Below are positions 1-10,073 of a stretch of 64,000 bases of DNA, piece after piece (within the stretch, counting starts at the first letter, position 1; each line of letters starts with the position of its first letter). Position numbers and translations under genes: made by a program. The notes beneath the pieces were generated by a model. That model worked only from the letters and a program-made list of their open reading frames with translations, made no database searches and was not told where the DNA came from. Source of the stretch: Tridacna crocea (lineage: Eukaryota > Mollusca > Bivalvia > Cardiida > Cardiidae); the NCBI GenBank assembly GCA_943736015.1, contig OX031063.1, positions 6,739,001-6,803,000 of the forward strand, given 5' to 3'.

Positions 1-108
1 ACAGCGGTTAAACATAAAATTGACTTTTGACTCGCGCGGTCATCCAAATTGGTTCAATGTTTTCATGACCCTGGTAAGAAAACAGGGAAAATTTTTGTTT
101 ACCTTTCT

Positions 109-850
109 TTGATTTGAACAACAGGTATCAGTTGCCTCCGAAAGTGTGGAAGTTGATTTTACGATTTTATGCGCAGCACGTAACAGTCACGTATGGGTGA
201 GATGGTCATCGTAACCAAATCAATGGCCCTAGTGAGAGAAAATGAAAAAGAAAAATCCCTATAATTGACTTAAGCAATAGTTGTCGTCTGCTATAAAATA
301 TTCCGTAAGTCGATTTTTCATGTTTTTGCGGATACGTAAGTGGCACCTGCGAGACAGTAGACAACCTAAATGGGTTTGTTGTCACGGTATAAAAAGATTG
401 GAGAAAAAAAATTATTAAAAATTAAGTTCCCTCTATTTGACCTTCTAAGCAACAGGTGTCGTCTGCTATAAAATGCTCCACAAGTCGATTTTTCGCGTTT
501 TTGCGATTACGTAACCTGCACCTATGAGACGGTAGTCAACGTAAATGGATTTGTCGTCACGGTATAAAGAGACTGGAGAAAAAATATACATTAAAAATTT
601 AGTTCCTTTTGTTTGATTTATGCAATAATAAGCAGTTGCTACTGAAAGAGCCTTCAGTCTTTTTTTAGCCACTTGTCGCATTATTTTTTTTTTTTTTTTT
701 TTCGCATGAGCGGAACTGGCACATATGAGACGGTAGTCAACGTAACTGGGTTTCTTGTTGCGGTTTGAAGAGATTAGAAAAATTACACTTCAGTTGCCTT
801 TGTTTGATATATGAGTTTTCAGTCTTTTTTTAGCCACTTGTCACATTAAT
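109..850 (+). repeat. Nested degenerate subrepeats of about 155-190 bp inside the unit
   Basis: Each subrepeat opens with a version of TTGAYTT, then CAACAGGTRTCRKTTGC or a close relative, and later carries a GTAAC-GAGACGGTAGTCAACGTAA type segment and a TTGTCACGGTATAAA type segment. Openings are at 109, 265, 437, 613 and 804, giving spacings of 156, 172, 176 and 191 bp. The last copy is shortened and keeps mainly the CAGTCTTTTTTTAGCCACTTG part seen in the fourth. A sixth relative starts near 1641 and runs into the next unit. Similarity between subrepeats is partial, whereas copies of the whole unit are nearly identical. The short repeat is therefore older and the 1.68-kb unit is a later higher-order repeat. 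Confidence 0.8.
684..702 (+). repeat. Length-variable poly-T tract, one per unit
   Basis: This is a run of 19 T in copy 1. The tract at the same phase is 12 T at 17474-17485, 10 T at 49359-49368, 20 T in the unit near 25870 and 22 T near 40965 and 44326. Some copies are interrupted by A or G (near 10761, 14120, 15797, 32571, 34256, 42653). It is the main source of unit length variation and a usable fingerprint of individual units. Confidence 0.9.
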
Positions 851-1231
851 TTCAGGGTTTGTTTTTTACACTGTACATTGATCACTTTGGCTCATTGAAA
901 GTTTCAATGTGCAGCATTTATTGTGGGCTGAGAGTTGGAAAAGCAAATCCAGTGAAGGGCTGGGGAGTGGGGGGTGCATCGAGGGTTTAAGGGAATTAAC
1001 TCTTGCAAGGGTTTTGAAAAGACCAAATCAAGGTCTTCTGCGCCCCTATTTTCTTAAATGTTTGCCTATTTTCAGTGAAATCTGGCATGTGTGGATGGTG
1101 CATGCCCGGCAGATTGCCAAGGACTGCACAGCAGCCTTTAAAGAAGACTTTAAATCCACTTTTATGCCGTTTTTTGCACTGTTTTTTATTCGATATATTA
1201 AGGCGCCATTTTGGAGCGATTTTGAAGCTCT

Positions 1232-1368
1232 CTGATTGGCTGATGGGCCCGAGTTTGAATTCTAAGGTCTTCTCTGATTGGCTGTTGGTATCCATTGTTG
1301 GTATCCAATCTGATTTCCTTAAAGCTTCTCTGATTGGATAATTTCAGAGAGGGAAGAGATTTGATTGG
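1232..1368 (-). promoter_or_regulatory. Cluster of inverted CCAAT boxes in each satellite unit
   Basis: On the plus strand CTGATTGG occurs at 1232, 1274 and 1330 and TTGATTGG at 1361. The reverse complement, CCAATCAG, is the core bound by NF-Y in animal promoters. A CCAATC in the opposite direction lies at 1305. The cluster is kept in the units inspected, so the array presents over a hundred such boxes. The motifs are seen directly. Binding or promoter activity is inference, and local duplication of a short sequence could explain the cluster without any function. Confidence 0.35.
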
Positions 1369-1405
1369 CTGATGGGAAAGGGGGGGAAATATCTGTTTAT
1401 CTTTA

Positions 1406-1600
1406 TTAACCTTTTACCACACAATGACGCGGCCTTTTAACACCCCAAAGGCTTATGAAAATAATCTGAGGAAAGGAGAAAATACAGGTTACCAGCATTT
1501 TCTCCTTTTCCCACAATGTTTTCCACCCTATCAAAGAAAAAATTTGATTTTGAGTTATTCTTACATCTTATTTTATCTTTTTGGCCTACTTGTAAATTTC
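1406..1600 (+). mobile_element. Degraded palindromic MITE embedded in the satellite unit
   Basis: It begins TTAACCTTTTACCACACAA, matching the end of the MITEs found at 55095, 55770 and 56378. It continues with an imperfect hairpin (1472-1508, GGAGAAAAT to ATTTTCTCC around GGTTACC) and the CCCACAATGTTTTC segment that follows the hairpin in the flanking copies. The right end is too decayed to place. Present at this phase in each unit, it was part of the founding 1.68-kb sequence before amplification. No transposase is encoded. Confidence 0.75.
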
Positions 1601-4600
1601 TTCAAACAAGAACAAGATTTCTTTTATCGGAAAAAGTTTCCGCAACAGCAACCAGTTGCTTCTGAATTTTATATTTTCGCACAGCGGTTAAACATAAAAT
1701 TGACTTTTGACTCGCGCGGTCATCCAAATTGGTTCAATGTTTTCATGACCCTGGTAAGAAAACAGGGAAAATTTTTGTTTACCTTTCTTTGATTTGAACA
1801 ACAGGTATCAGTTGCCTCCGAAAGTGTGGAAGTTGATTTTACGATTTTATGCGCAGCACGTAACAGTCACGTATGGGTGAGATGGTCATCGTAACCAAAT
1901 CAATGGCCCTAGTGAGAGAAAATGAAAAAGAAAAATCCCTATAATTGACTTAAGCAATAGTTGTCGTCTGCTATAAAATATTCCGTAAGTCGATTTTTCA
2001 TGTTTTTGCGGATACGTAAGTGGCACCTGCGAGACAGTAGACAACCTAAATGGGTTTGTTGTCACGGTATAAAAAGATTGGAGAAAAAAAATTATTAAAA
2101 ATTAAGTTCCCTCTATTTGACCTTCTAAGCAACAGGTGTCGTCTGCTATAAAATGCTCCACAAGTCGATTTTTCGCGTTTTTGCGATTACGTAACCTGCA
2201 CCTATGAGACGGTAGTCAACGTAAATGGATTTGTCGTCACGGTATAAAGAGACTGGAGAAAAAAATATACATTAAAAATTTAGTTCCTTTTGTTTGATTT
2301 ATGCAATAATAAGCAGTTGCTACTGAAAGAGCCTTCAGTCTTTTTTTAGCCACTTGTCGCATTATTTTTTTTTTTTTTTTTTTCGCATGAGCGGAACTGG
2401 CACATATGAGACGGTAGTCAACGTAACTGGGTTTCTTGTTGCGGTTTGAAGAGATTAGAAAAATTACACTTCAGTTGCCTTTGTTTGATATATGAGTTTT
2501 CAGTCTTTTTTTAGCCACTTGTCACATTAATTTCAGGGTTTGTTTTTTACACTGTACATTGATCACTTTGGCTCATTGAAAGTTTCAATGTGCAGCATTT
2601 ATTGTGGGCTGAGAGTTGGAAAAGCAAATCCAGTGAAGGGCTGGGGAGTGGGGGGTGCATCGAGGGTTTAAGGGAATTAACTCTTGCAAGGGTTTTGAAA
2701 AGACCAAATCAAGGTCTTCTGCGCCCCTATTTTCTTAAATGTTTGCCTATTTTCAGTGAAATCTGGCATGTGTGGATGGTGCATGCCCGGCAGATTGCCA
2801 AGGACTGCACAGCAGCCTTTAAAGAAGACTTTAAATCCACTTTTATGCCGTTTTTTGCACTGTTTTTTATTCGATATATTAAGGCGCCATTTTGGAGCGA
2901 TTTTGAAGCTCTCTGATTGGCTGATGGGCCCGAGTTTGAATTCTAAGGTCTTCTCTGATTGGCTGTTGGTATCCATTGTTGGTATCCAATCTGATTTCCT
3001 TAAAGCTTCTCTGATTGGATAATTTCAGAGAGGGAAGAGATTTGATTGGCTGATGGGAAAGGGGGGGAAATATCTGTTTATCTTTATTAACCTTTTACCA
3101 CACAATGACGCGGCCTTTTAACACCCCAAAGGCTTATGAAAATAATCTGAGGAAAGGAGAAAATACAGGTTACCAGCATTTTCTCCTTTTCCCACAATGT
3201 TTTCCACCCTATCAAAGAAAAAATTTGATTTTGAGTTATTCTTACATCTTATTTTATCTTTTTGGCCTACTTGTAAATTTCTTCAAACAAGAACAAGATT
3301 TCTTTTATCGGAAAAAGTTTCCGCAACAGCAACCAGTTGCTTCTGAATTTTATATTTTCGCACAGCGGTTAAACATAAAATTGACTTTTGACTCGCGCGG
3401 TCATCCAAATTGGTTCAATGTTTTCATGACCCTGGTAAGAAAACAGGGAAAATTTTTGTTTACCTTTCTTTGATTTGAACAACAGGTATCAGTTGCCTCC
3501 GAAAGTGTGGAAGTTGATTTTACGATTTTATGCGCAGCACGTAACAGTCACGTATGGGTGAGATGGTCATCGTAACCAAATCAATGGCCCTAGTGAGAGA
3601 AAATGAAAAAGAAAAATCCCTATAATTGACTTAAGCAATAGTTGTCGTCTGCTATAAAATATTCCGTAAGTCGATTTTTCATGTTTTTGCGGATACGTAA
3701 GTGGCACCTGCGAGACAGTAGACAACCTAAATGGGTTTGTTGTCACGGTATAAAAAGATTGGAGAAAAAAAATTATTAAAAATTAAGTTCCCTCTATTTG
3801 ACCTTCTAAGCAACAGGTGTCGTCTGCTATAAAATGCTCCACAAGTCGATTTTTCGCGTTTTTGCGATTACGTAACCTGCACCTATGAGACGGTAGTCAA
3901 CGTAAATGGATTTGTCGTCACGGTATAAAGAGACTGGAGAAAAAAATATACATTAAAAATTTAGTTCCTTTTGTTTGATTTATGCAATAATAAGCAGTTG
4001 CTACTGAAAGAGCCTTCAGTCTTTTTTTAGCCACTTGTCGCATTATTTTTTTTTTTTTTTTTTTCGCATGAGCGGAACTGGCACATATGAGACGGTAGTC
4101 AACGTAACTGGGTTTCTTGTTGCGGTTTGAAGAGATTAGAAAAATTACACTTCAGTTGCCTTTGTTTGATATATGAGTTTTCAGTCTTTTTTTAGCCACT
4201 TGTCACATTAATTTCAGGGTTTGTTTTTTACACTGTACATTGATCACTTTGGCTCATTGAAAGTTTCAATGTGCAGCATTTATTGTGGGCTGAGAGTTGG
4301 AAAAGCAAATCCAGTGAAGGGCTGGGGAGTGGGGGGTGCATCGAGGGTTTAAGGGAATTAACTCTTGCAAGGGTTTTGAAAAGACCAAATCAAGGTCTTC
4401 TGCGCCCCTATTTTCTTAAATGTTTGCCTATTTTCAGTGAAATCTGGCATGTGTGGATGGTGCATGCCCGGCAGATTGCCAAGGACTGCACAGCAGCCTT
4501 TAAAGAAGACTTTAAATCCACTTTTATGCCGTTTTTTGCACTGTTTTTTATTCGATATATTAAGGCGCCATTTTGGAGCGATTTTGAAGCTCTCTGATTG

Positions 4601-7600
4601 GCTGATGGGCCCGAGTTTGAATTCTAAGGTCTTCTCTGATTGGCTGTTGGTATCCATTGTTGGTATCCAATCTGATTTCCTTAAAGCTTCTCTGATTGGA
4701 TAATTTCAGAGAGGGAAGAGATTTGATTGGCTGATGGGAAAGGGGGGGAAATATCTGTTTATCTTTATTAACCTTTTACCACACAATGACGCGGCCTTTT
4801 AACACCCCAAAGGCTTATGAAAATAATCTGAGGAAAGGAGAAAATACAGGTTACCAGCATTTTCTCCTTTTCCCACAATGTTTTCCACCCTATCAAAGAA
4901 AAAATTTGATTTTGAGTTATTCTTACATCTTATTTTATCTTTTTGGCCTACTTGTAAATTTCTTCAAACAAGAACAAGATTTCTTTTATCGGAAAAAGTT
5001 TCCGCAACAGCAACCAGTTGCTTCTGAATTTTATATTTTCGCACAGCGGTTAAACATAAAATTGACTTTTGACTCGCGCGGTCATCCAAATTGGTTCAAT
5101 GTTTTCATGACCCTGGTAAGAAAACAGGGAAAATTTTTGTTTACCTTTCTTTGATTTGAACAACAGGTATCAGTTGCCTCCGAAAGTGTGGAAGTTGATT
5201 TTACGATTTTATGCGCAGCACGTAACAGTCACGTATGGGTGAGATGGTCATCGTAACCAAATCAATGGCCCTAGTGAGAGAAAATGAAAAAGAAAAATCC
5301 CTATAATTGACTTAAGCAATAGTTGTCGTCTGCTATAAAATATTCCGTAAGTCGATTTTTCATGTTTTTGCGGATACGTAAGTGGCACCTGCGAGACAGT
5401 AGACAACCTAAATGGGTTTGTTGTCACGGTATAAAAAGATTGGAGAAAAAAAATTATTAAAAATTAAGTTCCCTCTATTTGACCTTCTAAGCAACAGGTG
5501 TCGTCTGCTATAAAATGCTCCACAAGTCGATTTTTCGCGTTTTTGCGATTACGTAACCTGCACCTATGAGACGGTAGTCAACGTAAATGGATTTGTCGTC
5601 ACGGTATAAAGAGACTGGAGAAAAAAATATACATTAAAAATTTAGTTCCTTTTGTTTGATTTATGCAATAATAAGCAGTTGCTACTGAAAGAGCCTTCAG
5701 TCTTTTTTTAGCCACTTGTCGCATTATTTTTTTTTTTTTTTTTTTCGCATGAGCGGAACTGGCACATATGAGACGGTAGTCAACGTAACTGGGTTTCTTG
5801 TTGCGGTTTGAAGAGATTAGAAAAATTACACTTCAGTTGCCTTTGTTTGATATATGAGTTTTCAGTCTTTTTTTAGCCACTTGTCACATTAATTTCAGGG
5901 TTTGTTTTTTACACTGTACATTGATCACTTTGGCTCATTGAAAGTTTCAATGTGCAGCATTTATTGTGGGCTGAGAGTTGGAAAAGCAAATCCAGTGAAG
6001 GGCTGGGGAGTGGGGGGTGCATCGAGGGTTTAAGGGAATTAACTCTTGCAAGGGTTTTGAAAAGACCAAATCAAGGTCTTCTGCGCCCCTATTTTCTTAA
6101 ATGTTTGCCTATTTTCAGTGAAATCTGGCATGTGTGGATGGTGCATGCCCGGCAGATTGCCAAGGACTGCACAGCAGCCTTTAAAGAAGACTTTAAATCC
6201 ACTTTTATGCCGTTTTTTGCACTGTTTTTTATTCGATATATTAAGGCGCCATTTTGGAGCGATTTTGAAGCTCTCTGATTGGCTGATGGGCCCGAGTTTG
6301 AATTCTAAGGTCTTCTCTGATTGGCTGTTGGTATCCATTGTTGGTATCCAATCTGATTTCCTTAAAGCTTCTCTGATTGGATAATTTCAGAGAGGGAAGA
6401 GATTTGATTGGCTGATGGGAAAGGGGGGGAAATATCTGTTTATCTTTATTAACCTTTTACCACACAATGACGCGGCCTTTTAACACCCCAAAGGCTTATG
6501 AAAATAATCTGAGGAAAGGAGAAAATACAGGTTACCAGCATTTTCTCCTTTTCCCACAATGTTTTCCACCCTATCAAAGAAAAAATTTGATTTTGAGTTA
6601 TTCTTACATCTTATTTTATCTTTTTGGCCTACTTGTAAATTTCTTCAAACAAGAACAAGATTTCTTTTATCGGAAAAAGTTTCCGCAACAGCAACCAGTT
6701 GCTTCTGAATTTTATATTTTCGCACAGCGGTTAAACATAAAATTGACTTTTGACTCGCGCGGTCATCCAAATTGGTTCAATGTTTTCATGACCCTGGTAA
6801 GAAAACAGGGAAAATTTTTGTTTACCTTTCTTTGATTTGAACAACAGGTATCAGTTGCCTCCGAAAGTGTGGAAGTTGATTTTACGATTTTATGCGCAGC
6901 ACGTAACAGTCACGTATGGGTGAGATGGTCATCGTAACCAAATCAATGGCCCTAGTGAGAGAAAATGAAAAAGAAAAATCCCTATAATTGACTTAAGCAA
7001 TAGTTGTCGTCTGCTATAAAATATTCCGTAAGTCGATTTTTCATGTTTTTGCGGATACGTAAGTGGCACCTGCGAGACAGTAGACAACCTAAATGGGTTT
7101 GTTGTCACGGTATAAAAAGATTGGAGAAAAAAAATTATTAAAAATTAAGTTCCCTCTATTTGACCTTCTAAGCAACAGGTGTCGTCTGCTATAAAATGCT
7201 CCACAAGTCGATTTTTCGCGTTTTTGCGATTACGTAACCTGCACCTATGAGACGGTAGTCAACGTAAATGGATTTGTCGTCACGGTATAAAGAGACTGGA
7301 GAAAAAAATATACATTAAAAATTTAGTTCCTTTTGTTTGATTTATGCAATAATAAGCAGTTGCTACTGAAAGAGCCTTCAGTCTTTTTTTAGCCACTTGT
7401 CGCATTATTTTTTTTTTTTTTTTTTTCGCATGAGCGGAACTGGCACATATGAGACGGTAGTCAACGTAACTGGGTTTCTTGTTGCGGTTTGAAGAGATTA
7501 GAAAAATTACACTTCAGTTGCCTTTGTTTGATATATGAGTTTTCAGTCTTTTTTTAGCCACTTGTCACATTAATTTCAGGGTTTGTTTTTTACACTGTAC

Positions 7601-8404
7601 ATTGATCACTTTGGCTCATTGAAAGTTTCAATGTGCAGCATTTATTGTGGGCTGAGAGTTGGAAAAGCAAATCCAGTGAAGGGCTGGGGAGTGGGGGGTG
7701 CATCGAGGGTTTAAGGGAATTAACTCTTGCAAGGGTTTTGAAAAGACCAAATCAAGGTCTTCTGCGCCCCTATTTTCTTAAATGTTTGCCTATTTTCAGT
7801 GAAATCTGGCATGTGTGGATGGTGCATGCCCGGCAGATTGCCAAGGACTGCACAGCAGCCTTTAAAGAAGACTTTAAATCCACTTTTATGCCGTTTTTTG
7901 CACTGTTTTTTATTCGATATATTAAGGCGCCATTTTGGAGCGATTTTGAAGCTCTCTGATTGGCTGATGGGCCCGAGTTTGAATTCTAAGGTCTTCTCTG
8001 ATTGGCTGTTGGTATCCATTGTTGGTATCCAATCTGATTTCCTTAAAGCTTCTCTGATTGGATAATTTCAGAGAGGGAAGAGATTTGATTGGCTGATGGG
8101 AAAGGGGGGGAAATATCTGTTTATCTTTATTAACCTTTTACCACACAATGACGCGGCCTTTTAACACCCCAAAGGCTTATGAAAATAATCTGAGGAAAGG
8201 AGAAAATACAGGTTACCAGCATTTTCTCCTTTTCCCACAATGTTTTCCACCCTATCAAAGAAAAAATTTGATTTTGAGTTATTCTTACATCTTATTTTAT
8301 CTTTTTGGCCTACTTGTAAATTTCTTCAAACAAGAACAAGATTTCTTTTATCGGAAAAAGTTTCCGCAACAGCAATCAGTTGCTTCTGAATTTTATATTT
8401 TCGC

Positions 8405-10073
8405 ACAGCGGTTAAACATAAAATTGACTTTTGACTCGCGCGGTCATCCAAATTGGTTCAATGTTTTCATGACCCTGGTAAGAAAACAGGGAAAATTTTT
8501 GTTTACCTTTCTTTGATTTGAACAACAGGTATCAGTTGCCTCCGAAAGTGTGGAAGTTGATTTTACGATTTTATGCGCAGCACGTAACAGTCACGTATGG
8601 GTGAGATGGTCATCGTAACCAAATCAATGGCCCTAGTGAGAGAAAATGAAAAAGAAAAATCCCTATAATTGACTTAAGCAATAGTTGTCGTCTGCTATAA
8701 AATATTCCGTAAGTCGATTTTTCATGTTTTTGCGGATACGTAAGTGGCACCTGCGAGACAGTAGACAACCTAAATGGGTTTGTTGTCACGGTATAAAAAG
8801 ATTGGAGAAAAAAAATTATTAAAAATTAAGTTCCCTCTATTTGACCTTCTAAGCAACAGGTGTCGTCTGCTATAAAATGCTCCACAAGTCGATTTTTCGC
8901 GTTTTTGCGATTACGTAACCTGCACCTATGAGACGGTAGTCAACGTAAATGGATTTGTCGTCACGGTATAAAGAGACTGGAGAAAAAATATACATTAAAA
9001 ATTTAGTTCCTTTTGTTTGATTTATGCAATAATAAGCAGTTGCTACTGAAAGAGCCTTCAGTCTTTTTTTAGCCACTTGTCGCATTATTTTTTTTTTTTT
9101 TTTTTTCGCATGAGCGGAACTGGCACATATGAGACGGTAGTCAACGTAACTGGGTTTCTTGTTGCGGTTTGAAGAGATTAGAAAAATTACACTTCAGTTG
9201 CCTTTGTTTGATATATGAGTTTTCAGTCTTTTTTTAGCCACTTGTCACATTAATTTCAGGGTTTGTTTTTTACACTGTACATTGATCACTTTGGCTCATT
9301 GAAAGTTTCAATGTGCAGCATTTATTGTGGGCTGAGAGTTGGAAAAGCAAATCCAGTGAAGGGCTGGGGAGTGGGGGGTGCATCGAGGGTTTAAGGGAAT
9401 TAACTCTTGCAAGGGTTTTGAAAAGACCAAATCAAGGTCTTCTGCGCCCCTATTTTCTTAAATGTTTGCCTATTTTCAGTGAAATCTGGCATGTGTGGAT
9501 GGTGCATGCCCGGCAGATTGCCAAGGACTGCACAGCAGCCTTTAAAGAAGACTTTTATGCCGTTTTTTGCACTGTTTTTTATTCGATATATTAAGGCGCC
9601 ATTTTGGAGCGATTTTGAAGCTCTCTGATTGGCTGATGGGCCCGAGTTTGAATTCTAAGGTCTTCTCTGATTGGCTGTTGGTATCCATTGTTGGTATCCA
9701 ATCTGATTTCCTTAAAGCTTCTCTGATTGGATAATTTCAGAGAGGGAAGAGATTTGATTGGCTGATGGGAAAGGGGGGGAAATATCTGTTTATCTTTATT
9801 AACCTTTTACCACACAATGACGCGGCCTTTTAACACCCCAAAGGCTTATGAAAATAATCTGAGGAAAGGAGAAAATACAGGTTACCAGCATTTTCTCCTT
9901 TTCCCACAATGTTTTCCACCCTATCAAAGAAAAAATTTGATTTTGAGTTATTCTTACATCTTATTTTATCTTTTTGGCCTACTTGTAAATTTCTTCAAAC
10001 AAGAACAAGATTTCTTTTATCGGAAAAAGTTTCCGCAACAGCAACCAGTTGCTTCTGAATTTTATATTTTCGC
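8405..10073 (+). repeat. Satellite unit with a 12-bp deletion
   Basis: This copy is 1669 bp. Near 9552 it lacks 12 bp present in neighbouring units. The missing piece lies between two ACTT-containing stretches, consistent with replication slippage or short-homology end joining. The deletion removes the stop-free relationship of the 108-codon frame, which ends at 93 codons here, showing that the frame is not under constraint. Confidence 0.9.

Larger units (their letters stand above)
1..1680 (+). repeat. Representative satellite unit (copy 1) and its internal layout
   Basis: Phase is set arbitrarily at window base 1. In order the unit holds: bases 1-108, the end of a degenerate subrepeat that starts in the preceding unit; 109-850, four to five further subrepeats; 684-702, a T-run; 905-1200, a segment with no internal repetition; 1232-1368, a cluster of inverted CCAAT boxes followed by a G-run at 1380-1386; 1406 to about 1600, a MITE relic; and from 1641 the first subrepeat of the next block. 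TATAAA occurs at 292, 388, 467 and 563, spaced 96, 79 and 96 bp, which is explained by the subrepeats. No RNA gene, histone gene or rDNA segment is recognisable. Confidence 0.9.

Noticed and set aside
909-1235. Recurring 108-codon plus-strand frame in each satellite unit
   Set aside because: It overlaps other frames on both strands, has no recognisable domain, and is shortened or fused by small indels in several units. Conservation follows from whole-unit identity.
1380-1386. G-quadruplex in the unit G-runs
   Set aside because: Only two or three G-runs are near one another; four closely spaced runs are not present.
1-1680. CENP-B box or telomeric repeat in the unit
   Set aside because: No good match to the CENP-B box pattern and no TTAGGG runs were found.
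1424-1792. Recurring 122-codon frame in each unit
   Set aside because: It runs through the MITE relic and subrepeat sequence. It is interrupted by a stop at 14970, 16651, 31745 and 33425, frameshifted near 41828 and extended by read-through near 26955. No constraint is visible.
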